Below are positions 8,310 through 16,913 of a stretch of DNA of 44,538 bases, piece after piece; within the stretch, counting starts at the first letter, position 1, and each line of letters begins with the position of its first letter. A program made the translations under genes and the position numbers. The notes under the pieces were generated by a model. The model was not told where the DNA came from, did no database searches, and saw nothing but the letters and a program-made list of their open reading frames with translations. Origin of the DNA: Bacteroidales bacterium (lineage in GTDB: Bacteria > Bacteroidota > Bacteroidia > Bacteroidales > Marinilabiliaceae); the NCBI GenBank assembly GCA_900766825.1, contig CAAFWU010000055.1:1-44538 (forward strand), written 5' to 3'.

Positions 8310-10412
8310 TTAGTAGCCAGGGTTCTGCATAGCACTCTTCTCTTCGTCGGAGAGGGCAGCGCCCGAGGCGTTGGTTATGCCATCGAGGAAACTCTGAGGA
8401 ATGGGACGATAGTAGTGCTTCTGAGGATCGAAGGCACCACCACGGCTCTGCGAGTCGTTGAAGGCATACCAGCGAGCGTCCAGAGTCTTGGTTCTGGCCA
8501 AATCCTCCCAACGATGGCTCTCACCAATGAGTTCGCGAGTGCGCTCGTTGAGAATGAAGGCCAGCACTTTGTCGGCATCGGATGTGAGATCCAAAGCCTC
8601 GTAGATGGGAGCATCGACAGGGCTGTTGATAATGTCGGCCAAAGAGGTGAGTTTCATGGTCGTCTTGCTCTCGGTGGCGTTCACAGCATCCTCCTGTCCC
8701 TCGAGGTCATTGCTCTCGAAGTAGGTGTTTTGATCCACAAAGATGGCACCAGCGGCATTGTAGCCACCACCTTTGCCAGCACAATAGGAGTTGTTCTTAT
8801 AGGCCTGACCACCGTCCACATGATGACCGCGGTCCTCGCCAGCAGCATAGCCAGCACGCTCACGGAGTTTATTGAGCCAGGTGATGGCCTCGTCGTACTT
8901 ACCTTGGCGGGCATAGGCTTCGGCCACCATGAGCACATCGTCAGCCGAGCGGGCAATGATGGCATCGCGCGTACCGAACTGACTGGCAATGGCGTTACGG
9001 TAGCCATCGCGGAACTTACTGAGTGCCACACTGCGCTTGTGAGGTATGACGCCATAGTAGTTACCTGGGAGGTTGGTTATGTCTGTGGCCCAGTTGAAGG
9101 TCTCGCCACTAAAGTAGCGAACGAAAGTATGGGTGGGGGTTAGCACACCGTTTTTGAGCACATTGTCGCAGTTACCAGCCTTGTCTTTGGCCTCGCCCAC
9201 GTAGGTATAGCGAGTGTCGCCTGGGTTATTTACAATGTACTTGATGGCTATATCGCCAGGCTGAATACGGTTCTCACCTTCAACAGCACCAGCAGGCAGG
9301 GTTGCTCCCTCGACTGTTGACCACGTGAAGCTAACCTTGGGGTCGTTGCAGCCATAGCAAGTGATGAAGGACTTCCAGAAGCGGGAGTCGTTCACACGAT
9401 CGAAGACTTGCATGGTATACTCGGTGGCGGAGACGTAGCTAAACTCGCGGTCGCCAGAGATGTCTCGTTTGGTACCAGCCATATCCTGATAGACCGAGGG
9501 ATAGTAGAGGTGCATCTGGTTGCCGAAGCGTCCCCATGTCTGGGAGTCGTCGGAGAATTGGGCGGCGAGAACAACCTCACTTACACTCTCGTTGGCACCA
9601 TTGGCTTTCTGGTAGTCCCAGAGTTCCACAAAGTCGTTGCAGAGTGGGTGTGCCTCAACCACTTGAGTGCCATAGGTGATTACGTCCTTGAGATCCTGCT
9701 CCTTATACTTAGCATTCCAACCATCGTGGAGTTCGGATGCTCTGAAGAGTTTGGCCTTGGCGAGGAAGTGGGCAGCCGCCATCTTGGTGAGTCGACCTGT
9801 GGTCTCGGGCTTCTCTGGCAGAAGGTTATAAGCCTGCTCGAAGTCGGAAATGACCTGAGCATAGACCTCCTCCTCGGAGTTGCGAGTGAAGTAGGTCTCC
9901 ACACCTGTGGAGGACTGGAGCTTGAGGGGCACGCCACCGAACTGCTTAACGAGCTCGAAGTAGGCATAGGCACGGAAGAAGTAGCCCTCGCCCAAACGGG
10001 TGTTGTACTTGCTGGCAGAGGGAGAGATGTACTGCTGAACGTTCTCAATGATGATGTTGGCAGGCTCCACGGTGCCGTAGTAGTTGTCCCACACGGGGCT
10101 TAGCGAACCAGTCTCGTCGCTATTGAGGCTGGTGGTGTACTGATTGTAGTGAGGGCTGGTGTTGTTGGCGTCTGTAAACTCATCCACACCCATATTGTAG
10201 AGGTGAATGCCCCAGGTGTAGTTGAACTTAAATTTGAGTTTCTGATAGGTACCAATGACAAGTTCCTCAATGCCCTGCTCGGTCTTGAGATAGTCGGTGC
10301 TGGGTGTGCTAATGCACTCCTCGTCGAGGAAAGAGTCGGAGCAACCCATTGCCAACATTGCCATGGCAAGACACCAGACGTGTGTCTTGCGTATATTATT
10401 GAAGATTTTCAT
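8310..10412 (-). CDS. RagB/SusD family nutrient-uptake outer membrane lipoprotein (second pair)
   Basis: Ligand-binding surface lipoprotein partner of the susC immediately upstream (24-nt gap). It has 700 residues, long for SusD. Signal peptide with lipobox cysteine at residue 24 (LAMGC), followed by SDSFLDEE, a typical SusD post-cysteine segment. TPR-like elements are visible: GEGYFFRAYAYFELVKQFGG, with VPL following; ADDVLMVAEAYARQGKYDEA; and the C-terminal ERTRELIGESHRWEDLARTK. The last of these is the canonical 'R-E-hhGE-RWxDhxR' signature. It shares no obvious close similarity with the first SusD beyond family level, so the two systems probably take different ligands. Confidence 0.95.
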   Translation of the reverse strand: MKIFNNIRKTHVWCLAMAMLAMGCSDSFLDEECISTPSTDYLKTEQGIEELVIGTYQKLKFKFNYTWGIHLYNMGVDEFTDANNTSPHYNQYTTSLNSDETGSLSPVWDNYYGTVEPANIIIENVQQYISPSASKYNTRLGEGYFFRAYAYFELVKQFGGVPLKLQSSTGVETYFTRNSEEEVYAQVISDFEQAYNLLPEKPETTGRLTKMAAAHFLAKAKLFRASELHDGWNAKYKEQDLKDVITYGTQVVEAHPLCNDFVELWDYQKANGANESVSEVVLAAQFSDDSQTWGRFGNQMHLYYPSVYQDMAGTKRDISGDREFSYVSATEYTMQVFDRVNDSRFWKSFITCYGCNDPKVSFTWSTVEGATLPAGAVEGENRIQPGDIAIKYIVNNPGDTRYTYVGEAKDKAGNCDNVLKNGVLTPTHTFVRYFSGETFNWATDITNLPGNYYGVIPHKRSVALSKFRDGYRNAIASQFGTRDAIIARSADDVLMVAEAYARQGKYDEAITWLNKLRERAGYAAGEDRGHHVDGGQAYKNNSYCAGKGGGYNAAGAIFVDQNTYFESNDLEGQEDAVNATESKTTMKLTSLADIINSPVDAPIYEALDLTSDADKVLAFILNERTRELIGESHRWEDLARTKTLDARWYAFNDSQSRGGAFDPQKHYYRPIPQSFLDGITNASGAALSDEEKSAMQNPGY

Positions 10413-10436
10413 TGTTGCGAATGTTATGGGTTAGGA

Positions 10437-13400
10437 TTAGAAACCGAAGTTGAGACCGAAGACAAAACTACGCTGTGTGGTGAGCGAACCCGCCGAAGTG
10501 GAGTTGTTGTCGTAGTTGGTCATGTCAGGATCGAGCCAATCGCACTTCTTGGAGATGAAGAAGGGATTGAGAACCTGAGCATAGACTTTGAGCGAGCTGA
10601 GCCCAATGGCGTTGAGCACAGGCTTGCCAAAGGTGTAACCCAAACTGATGTTACGCATCTTGATGAACGAACCATCCTGATAGTTTTGGCTGGAAGCGTA
10701 GGTATCCTTAGCCTCGCCATTGATGCCAGGGGCATAGTACTCTGCATTCTCGTTGACATCCTTGACCCAGTAGTCCACCTTGCGGCTCTGGAAACGACCG
10801 TCGAGAGTCATGGCACCCTGAGGGATGGTAAAGTCCCAACGAGAGACTATGAAGCAAGAGAGTTCGAGACCACGCCAAGAGAAGGTGTTCTGCCAACCAG
10901 CAGTCCAGCGGGGACGAGCGTAGCCCACAATAGCTTTGTCGTTGGCATCAATTTTCTCATCGCCGTTGAGGTCTTTGACCTTGATGTTGCCAGGTTTGAA
11001 GAGAGGGTTACCTTTTTTGTCCACACCCAGCTTGGCAGCTTCGTCCACTTCGCTGCTCTTCCAAATGCCGTCGTAGACATAATCATAGTATACACCAATC
11101 TCTTCGCCCACGAACCAACCGTTGTTCACATCCTCCGTGCGGCCATTGCTCAGAGCTTTAATCTCGCTGCGGTCCATGCTCCATGTGAGGCGAGTCTCCC
11201 ACTCGAAGTCGCCAGCCACCACGGGGCGTCCGCCAATCTCGATATCGAGACCATAGCCCGAAGTCTCACCCACATTGCTGTATGTGCTGGTATAGCCAGT
11301 GAGCGAGGGTATGGTCATGGCGAGAAGCAGGTCGGTGGTCTTGGTATGATAGTAGTCGATGCTACCATTGATGCGACCGCGCAGCATGCTGAAGTCTACA
11401 CCCAAGTTGAACTGTGTGGTGCGCTCCCAACCGAGGTCTTGGTTGGCCATGCTGGCAGGAGTCTTGGCAGAAGCGTCGGAAGGCAGATAGCCGAGGGTTG
11501 AGGAGGTGGTGCCGAAGTTATAGTAGTTCTCTTGCAGCGAACCCTTGGTGGCATAGGCACTGATGGCTGCATTGCCAGAGGCACCAAAGCCCAAACGGAG
11601 TTTGAGTTGGTCGAGCCAATCCTTGTCGTAGAGGAAGTTCTCTTGGTCCAAACGCCAACCCAGAGCCACAGAGGGGAAGCTATCCCACTTATTGCCATCG
11701 GAGAGCTGGCTGGCACCGTCCCAACGCATTGAGGCTGTGAGCATATAGCGGTCGTCGAACGAATAGTTGATGCGAACCATATAAGAGGCCATGCTCTTCT
11801 CGGTGAGCGAGGTGCCGAAGGCCGTGAGGTCCTTGTTGCTGCCAATGTTGTACCACAACTCCTCGGGGCTGTGAACGTTGCCAGAGAGTGTGGCATTCTC
11901 GGCATGATATTCGGAAGCCGACTGCATAAGGGTGATGCCCAAGTTATGCTTATCCGCAAAGGTGCGGTTGTAGTTGATTATGTTATCCAAGGTATAGGCT
12001 CGGCTCTGACCGGGGGTATACTTGGCTTTGTTCTGACCGTCGCCATTGATGCCATCGGCAGCGTTGGCAGTGCCCTCGGTATTGTGGCGGAACTCGGGAC
12101 CAACCTGAATGCGGTAGGTGAGGCCTTTGAGAGCATCAGTTATTTCGCCAAAGTTGAGTTGGGCAAAGGCCATGCCGTTGAGACGGAGGTTTCGCCTTTG
12201 GTTGGTGCAGTAGTTGAGCTCATCGATGGGGTTGATGATGTTCACATCGCCATTGGGGTTGCGGATGAAGTCGCCATTCTCGTCGTAGGGAACGGTCCAA
12301 GGCAACATGGCACGCAGCGCCGAATAGTAGTCGCCAGCACCCGTGACGCTCTTGGTGAAGCTGTAGCCATAGTCCTGATCGCTATAGGCCAAGTTGAGCG
12401 AAGCACCCATGCTAAAGGCTTTAATTGGGGTGACATCGAACTGAGCCTTAAGGGTATAGCGTTTGTACTCTTGCCCAGGCTGCACGCCCTTCTGATTGAG
12501 GTAGCCAAAGGAGGCGTAGCCGTGCATCTTGTCGGTGCCGCCCGAGGCACTCAGAGTATGTTCTTGAGCCACACCTTGTTGCTCACCGTAGCTCTCCCAG
12601 TCGAACGAACCCACCTTGCTGGGGTCGTACTTGCCACCTTCCCAAGCTTTCTCAATGTTGGCCCACGATGCAGCCACGGAGCCAAAGGCTTGTTTATCGG
12701 ACTCATAGTCGGGTGTTGCGTCGCCACCATTGTAGGAACCCATCTGAGCCTTGGCGTGACGTGAGTACTCGAGCCACTCGGCGGCGTTCATCATCTCGGC
12801 CTCGTTGTGGAGACGGGAGAGGGTCAGGGTGCCAGCATAGTTGAGGGTAAGTTTGCCCTCTTTGCCATTCTTGGTGGTTACGATGACAACGCCGTTGGCA
12901 CCACGCGAACCGTAGATGGCAGTGGCCGAGGCATCCTTAAGAATGTCTATGCTTTCTATGTCCTGAGGGTTAACACCCTCGAGTCCAGCTGTTTGCATAA
13001 CCATGCCGTCGATAACGTAGAGGGGGCTATTGCTGGCCGATATGGAGCGCGTGCCACGGATGGAGATGCCACCCACCTCGCCAGGACGCTGATTGGTGGT
13101 GATGTCTACACCAGCTGCACGACCTTGCAGACCTTCGATGGCATTGCTAACAGGCATCGACGTCAGTTCGTCGGCACCCACATTGACAACGGCACCAGTT
13201 ACATCGCTCTTTTTCTGAACGCCGTAGCCCACCACAACGAGTTCGTTGAGCTCGGTAAACTCCTCTTGCAGAACAAAAGAGGCTTTGCCATCGGCGGGTA
13301 TGACCATTTGAGCATCATCGTAGCCAATAAAAGATACTTTGAGGGTTGCGCCCACTGGGGCTTGAAGTGAGTAGTTGCCAGAGGCATCAGTCACGGTGCC

Positions 13401-13574
13401 TTGTGTGCTGCCCGCCACCACAACGGCGGCTCCAGGAATGGGGGCTCCAAAGTTGTCGAGCACTTGACCACTGACGGTGGTTGTTTGCTGAGCCAGCATC
13501 ACGCAATGCGACATTAGACCCAATTGAACTGTCAGCGCCAAACGACGCCACAGTCTGTGGTTACTGATTTGCAT
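10437..13574 (-). CDS. SusC/RagA family TonB-linked outer membrane protein (second pair)
   Basis: TonB-dependent transporter of 1045 residues, first gene of the minus-strand pair. Signal peptide at 1-29 (ending VMLAQ). Carboxypeptidase-regulatory-like domain at about 33-115 (VSGQVLDNFGAPIPGAAVVV; GTVTDASGNYSL; VSFIGYDDAQ). The plug holds SNSPLYVIDGMV and IESIDILKDASATAIYGSRG. The beta-barrel ends in phenylalanine (FVFGLNFGF), as expected for BAM recognition. The start at 13574 is supported by the signal peptide. A full promoter lies at 13851-13881, leaving a leader of about 270 nt. No TonB-box regulator, anti-sigma factor or hybrid two-component gene is adjacent. Confidence 0.95.
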   Translation of the reverse strand: MQISNHRLWRRLALTVQLGLMSHCVMLAQQTTTVSGQVLDNFGAPIPGAAVVVAGSTQGTVTDASGNYSLQAPVGATLKVSFIGYDDAQMVIPADGKASFVLQEEFTELNELVVVGYGVQKKSDVTGAVVNVGADELTSMPVSNAIEGLQGRAAGVDITTNQRPGEVGGISIRGTRSISASNSPLYVIDGMVMQTAGLEGVNPQDIESIDILKDASATAIYGSRGANGVVIVTTKNGKEGKLTLNYAGTLTLSRLHNEAEMMNAAEWLEYSRHAKAQMGSYNGGDATPDYESDKQAFGSVAASWANIEKAWEGGKYDPSKVGSFDWESYGEQQGVAQEHTLSASGGTDKMHGYASFGYLNQKGVQPGQEYKRYTLKAQFDVTPIKAFSMGASLNLAYSDQDYGYSFTKSVTGAGDYYSALRAMLPWTVPYDENGDFIRNPNGDVNIINPIDELNYCTNQRRNLRLNGMAFAQLNFGEITDALKGLTYRIQVGPEFRHNTEGTANAADGINGDGQNKAKYTPGQSRAYTLDNIINYNRTFADKHNLGITLMQSASEYHAENATLSGNVHSPEELWYNIGSNKDLTAFGTSLTEKSMASYMVRINYSFDDRYMLTASMRWDGASQLSDGNKWDSFPSVALGWRLDQENFLYDKDWLDQLKLRLGFGASGNAAISAYATKGSLQENYYNFGTTSSTLGYLPSDASAKTPASMANQDLGWERTTQFNLGVDFSMLRGRINGSIDYYHTKTTDLLLAMTIPSLTGYTSTYSNVGETSGYGLDIEIGGRPVVAGDFEWETRLTWSMDRSEIKALSNGRTEDVNNGWFVGEEIGVYYDYVYDGIWKSSEVDEAAKLGVDKKGNPLFKPGNIKVKDLNGDEKIDANDKAIVGYARPRWTAGWQNTFSWRGLELSCFIVSRWDFTIPQGAMTLDGRFQSRKVDYWVKDVNENAEYYAPGINGEAKDTYASSQNYQDGSFIKMRNISLGYTFGKPVLNAIGLSSLKVYAQVLNPFFISKKCDWLDPDMTNYDNNSTSAGSLTTQRSFVFGLNFGF

Positions 13575-13850
13575 GTGTAATAATGAGGTGATTCTTGTGG
13601 TAATGCTTTCCTAATCCGCCCCGCAACGCAACATTACCCTTGCGCTGCCAGGTGTCATTCATCCCACACTGTTTCACAACAGCCCGAGCTATTACCAAAC
13701 ACTATTTTTTTTAGTCTGTCGCCTATTTTTCCTGCGCAGGGTTTTTAGTTTATACCGTCTTTAATAGATAATGTAAGTTTGCGACTATACCTCTAAAAAA
13801 AGATGTGTCTTGCTGGCGAACGAATGATATTCGCCAATTTTATAACAAGA

Positions 13851-13881
13851 CAAAAGTAAGTAGTTGTAAAAAAAAAACAAA
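13851..13881 (-). promoter_or_regulatory. Promoter of the second susCD operon
   Basis: Minus strand: TTTG (13881-13878), 19-nt spacer, TACTTTTG (13858-13851), a full match to the Bacteroidetes consensus. The predicted start near 13844 gives a leader of about 270 nt before the susC ATG. That leader opens with a hairpin TGGCGAA/TTCGCCA (13814-13836). Confidence 0.7.
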
Positions 13882-14137
13882 GAAATCTTCAATTTTCTTC
13901 ACCCCAAGGGGAAATTTCAAGTGATTTTTGGGCGGATGATTGAAATTTTCAAACACATACACTGCGTAAATGTTTAAAACACTCATTCAGGGCATAGCAC
14001 ACAACAGCAAGTGAATTGATTTTATTAACACCAAGAGACGCATGTTCGCAAAAACAGAAAATTCAAAGAGGAGAGAGGAGAGAAGATGGAGGCTATGAGA
14101 AAGAGACACACGTGTAGAAAGAAGATACAAAAAGGTG

Positions 14138-14207
14138 GTTGTCTATATAGCCAAACACACAAATAGGTAACAGACAACAATTTACCCAACTTTGTTGTCT
14201 ATAGACA
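14138..14207. promoter_or_regulatory. Operator-like array upstream of the GyrI-like gene
   Basis: GTTGTCTATA occurs twice in direct orientation (14138-14147 and 14194-14203). The second copy is part of the perfect 12-bp palindrome TGTCTATAGACA (14196-14207). It also pairs as an inverted repeat with AGACAACAA at 14172-14180 (TTGTTGTCT at 14192-14200). A -7 box TAATTTTG follows at 14235-14242, without a good -33 box, which is common for activated promoters. This looks like a binding site for a dimeric regulator; which one is unknown. Confidence 0.5.
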
Positions 14208-14328
14208 CATCATTATTGGTCAACAGAAAAGAGGTAATTTTGCAATGCGAAGAGCATGAGAGGACTTCCTTACCCTACTCTGCGCACAACAAAAAGTAAA
14301 TACCAAAAGACACCCAAACTTTCTAATA

Positions 14329-14838
14329 ATGGAACTAACACAAAAGATTGTAACCTTGGACAGCCCACTCCAAGCCATAAGCCTACGCTTCCGCGGCGAC
14401 CTGAGCAAAGTGAATTACATTGAAGCCTATAACAAATTGGGGCAGGAGATGACACGCCAAGGTGTGAGCTACGAAAAGTCGAGCTATTTCTGTGTCTACC
14501 CATCGGACCCATCGGTCTACGCAGGCACAAGCACCGACCCCACAGCGGAGTGCCTTGTGGACGTATGCATAACATTACCCGAGGGTGCACCCATGGTAGC
14601 CCAAGGTGAATTTGGAATAACACACATTGCGTCAGGCACTTATTTGGTAATGACCATGGTGGGTCCCTATAGCCAAATGGTAGAGGCCTACAGCCAGATG
14701 TATGGCAAGTTACTGCCCGAGGCCTACAAAACATACCAGCCAGACCCTTTGCGCCCCATGATGGAGCGCTACGCCAACGACCCCGAGCAAGTGAGTGCCA
14801 ACGAACTTATTACGGAGTTTTGGCACGCCATAAAATAG
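14329..14838 (+). CDS. GyrI-like small-molecule-binding domain protein
   Basis: A stand-alone effector-binding domain (SbmC/GyrI/BmrR C-terminal fold, SHS2-type) of 169 residues, with no helix-turn-helix. Visible family features are the N-terminal ISLRFRGD segment, the central SDPTAECLVDVCITLPEGAP-like strand pair, and EFGITHIASGTYLVMTMVGP (the canonical 'G-x-y-a-hhxhxGpy' strand), ending at ELITEFWHAIK. Such proteins bind amphipathic drugs or metabolites and act as sequestering proteins, gyrase inhibitors or, when fused, as transcription-factor sensors. It is monocistronic, divergent from the second susC, and preceded by an operator-like array. The ligand is not predictable. Confidence 0.75.
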   Translation: MELTQKIVTLDSPLQAISLRFRGDLSKVNYIEAYNKLGQEMTRQGVSYEKSSYFCVYPSDPSVYAGTSTDPTAECLVDVCITLPEGAPMVAQGEFGITHIASGTYLVMTMVGPYSQMVEAYSQMYGKLLPEAYKTYQPDPLRPMMERYANDPEQVSANELITEFWHAIK

Positions 14839-14902
14839 AGTGCGGTTGCCTATACTGCCTTGAAGGTTTTCATCAGACACATTTATACTTATACTAAAAA
14901 TG

Positions 14903-14945
14903 GAGTGCCCATTGGGATTGTTATCCTTGGGCACTCGATTTCATT
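14903..14945. terminator. Bidirectional terminator between the GyrI-like gene and rfbD
   Basis: Perfect 9-bp stem GAGTGCCCA / TGGGCACTC (14903-14936) with a loop. It is flanked by CATTTTTA on the minus-strand exit and GATTTCATTGTTTT on the plus-strand exit. It serves the two convergent units. Confidence 0.6.
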
Positions 14946-15073
14946 GTTTTGGGTTATTGCTTATTTTGTTTTTTGGGGGAATATAATAGACAGTACACTC
15001 CGCGCCTAATCGTATGGTTTCTCAGAACAGTGAGTTAGGTAATTGGATTATCATATTTTTCACACTATAGTAG

Positions 15074-15163
15074 GCTTCCCTTTCAGGGAAGCTATTGGGG
15101 GAGGGGCATTGATACCCAGGGTGTTACCCTGGGCTAAAGAGACAGAAACCCTTTCAGGGTTTC
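15074..15163. repeat. Cluster of three REP-like palindromes
   Basis: Three perfect 7-bp inverted repeats with 5-nt loops in 90 bp: GCTTCCC-tttca-GGGAAGC (15074-15092), CCCAGGG-tgtta-CCCTGGG (15115-15133) and GAAACCC-tttca-GGGTTTC (15145-15163). The first and third share the core CCCTTTCAGGG. The rest of the 14946-15200 gap holds no gene. None of the three is followed by a T-run, so they do not look like terminators. Similar palindromes are dispersed in Bacteroidales genomes; copy number here cannot be judged from one window. Confidence 0.7.
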
Positions 15164-15200
15164 GAAACTACTACACACTGCTCTTTTTTACACTTTCATT

Positions 15201-16049
15201 TCAGACCTCAGAATAAAAAACCTCGCGTGTGTTTGGGAACGCAGCGTAGGTTTGGGAGCAGTCCAGAACAGAATATTGCGGACGCTTAGCTGGTGTAGGA
15301 TACTCTGCGGTTGTTATGGGCACCACACAGCACTGAGTCCCACTTTGTTTTGCAATGGAGAGTGCGAAATTGAACCAAGTGCAAACTTTGGGGCCTGCAA
15401 AGTGATAGATGCCCTCGAGACCGCAGATGGGGGCATAGTCCCTAACCATGGTGAGCAGAGCCTGTGCTAAATAGGCAGCGTGTGTTGGGCACCCCGTTTG
15501 GTCGTTAACAACCCTTACTTCGGGTCGGTCGGCAAAGAGGCGGAGCATGGTGGTGTAGAAGTTGCGACCTGTGGTGTCATAGAGCCATTGGGTGCGGACA
15601 ATGAGGTATCGGCAGCCCGAGGAGGCTATGGCCTTTTCGCCTAAAAGTTTGGTGCTGCCGTAGACGCTTATTGGGTTCGTAGGGCTCTGCGGCGTATAGG
15701 GCTCGGTGGCTTGCCCATCGAATACGTAGTCGGTGGAGACGTGGACCAAGAGGGCGTCAGCTTCCTTGGCGGCTTGGGCTAAAATTTTAGGTCCTTGGTG
15801 GTTTAGTTGGTCGGCGGCATCGGGATTGGTTTCGGCTGTATCTACGGCCGTGTAGGCTGCGCAATTTATTATGGCGTAGGGCTTTTGGCTTTTCACTGTG
15901 GAGCGCACAGCCTCAGGGTTGCAGATGTCGAGGTCGGCATGGGTTAGGGGCACAATCTCGAGCTCGGGAAACTCATTGGGGGCTATGGAGACGACTCTTT
16001 TGCCTAACATACCAGCGGCGCCAAGGACTAAGACTCGTTTTGTGGGCAT
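15201..16049 (-). CDS. rfbD: dTDP-4-dehydrorhamnose reductase
   Basis: Last enzyme of dTDP-L-rhamnose synthesis: NADPH-dependent reduction of dTDP-4-keto-L-rhamnose, in the cytoplasm. 282 residues, the family norm. A Rossmann glycine motif near the N-terminus (LVLGAAGMLGKRV), HVSTDYVFDG, the catalytic YxxxK (VYGSTKLLGEKA) and VVNDQTGCPTHA are all present, so the active site looks intact. It lies 40 nt after rfbC in the same direction. rfbB is not in the window, and rfbA is separated from this pair by the chemoreceptor gene. Confidence 0.95.
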   Translation of the reverse strand: MPTKRVLVLGAAGMLGKRVVSIAPNEFPELEIVPLTHADLDICNPEAVRSTVKSQKPYAIINCAAYTAVDTAETNPDAADQLNHQGPKILAQAAKEADALLVHVSTDYVFDGQATEPYTPQSPTNPISVYGSTKLLGEKAIASSGCRYLIVRTQWLYDTTGRNFYTTMLRLFADRPEVRVVNDQTGCPTHAAYLAQALLTMVRDYAPICGLEGIYHFAGPKVCTWFNFALSIAKQSGTQCCVVPITTAEYPTPAKRPQYSVLDCSQTYAAFPNTREVFYSEV

Positions 16050-16089
16050 GGCTTCTCTGTTTTGGGAAGAGGGGGATTAAGACGGGTGG

Positions 16090-16644
16090 TTAAAAGAGCA
16101 ATTCGCGGGGCAGGTCCTTGAGACAGGGGCGGTTGCTATCTTTGGCAGAGAGGAGGATTTGGTCCTTGGGCAGGCGCCAGTCGATGGCGAGGTCGGGGTC
16201 GTTGTAGGCTATGCCTCCCTCGGCATTGGGGGCATAGAGGTTGTCGCACTTATACTGAAAGAGGGCGGTGGGGCTAAGCACAGCAAAGCCATGAGCAAAA
16301 CCTCGGGGTATGAAGAGTTGACGATGGTTCTCGCCTGAGAGTTCCACAGCCACGTGCTGCCCAAAGGTGGGACTGCCAACACGGAGGTCTACTGCCACGT
16401 CGAGCACATTGCCCTCTATAACCCTAACTAGCTTGGCTTGAGCCATTTGACCCTGCTGAAAGTGGAGGCCACGAACCACACCATAGGAGGAGCGGCTCTC
16501 GTTGTCCTGAACAAAAACAGTGGGGCAGACCAGAGCATCGAAGTCGCGCTGGGAATATGATTCAAAGAAATAGCCACGGGAGTCGCCATGGATGGTGGGC
16601 TCTATGATTACCACGCCCTCGATGGCACACTTGGTCACGTTCAT
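16090..16644 (-). CDS. rfbC: dTDP-4-dehydrorhamnose 3,5-epimerase
   Basis: Epimerises dTDP-4-keto-6-deoxyglucose at C3 and C5; cupin fold. 184 residues from the ATG at 16644, which begins MNVTKCAIEGVVIIEP. The frame runs 11 codons further upstream, but that extension does not fit the family start. Hallmarks are DSRGYFFESYSQRDF, SYGVVRGLHFQ (catalytic histidine), NVLDVAVDLRVGSPTFGQHV and FIPRGFAHGF. Followed by rfbD 40 nt downstream, so the two form an operon. A TAATTTTG -7 box is present at 16729-16722, without a clear -33 partner. Confidence 0.95.
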   Translation of the reverse strand: MNVTKCAIEGVVIIEPTIHGDSRGYFFESYSQRDFDALVCPTVFVQDNESRSSYGVVRGLHFQQGQMAQAKLVRVIEGNVLDVAVDLRVGSPTFGQHVAVELSGENHRQLFIPRGFAHGFAVLSPTALFQYKCDNLYAPNAEGGIAYNDPDLAIDWRLPKDQILLSAKDSNRPCLKDLPRELLF

Positions 16645-16825
16645 ACCATTTGGAATTTTATGTCGTGGGCAGAGCACGTTGACTGTATGTGCTCTGGGGG
16701 GGATACTTTTGCTTAATACAACAAAATTACAGTAATTATTGCAAGAGTGGGCTAAGGTGGATAGGTGGATTGATAGATGGGCTGATTTTTGAAGTGGGAT
16801 TAGTAGAGGAAACTGTCCTGTAGAA

Positions 16826-16856
16826 ATAAAAAAGCCCAGAGCAGATGCCCTGAGCT
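16826..16856 (-). terminator. Terminator of the chemoreceptor gene
   Basis: Minus strand: AGCTCAGGGC-ATCT-GCTCTGGGCT (two G-T pairs), followed by TTTTTTAT. It separates the chemoreceptor from rfbCD, showing that they are not one operon. Confidence 0.85.
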
Positions 16857-16913
16857 TATGTGTTTTATGGGAACTTATCCCATTGGGTCTCTTTTGTAGG
16901 GAAGGGAGTTGTA

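Noticed and set aside
8274..9143. Long open frame on the plus strand opposite susD
   Set aside because: Antisense shadow of the well-supported susD; its product has no family features.
15074..15163. Terminator for rfbD
   Set aside because: The palindromes lack T-runs on either strand; the stem at 14903-14936 is the better terminator.
15074..15163. CRISPR array
   Set aside because: Only three palindromes, of differing sequence, without equal-length spacers or cas genes. No other CRISPR-like periodicity was seen in the window.
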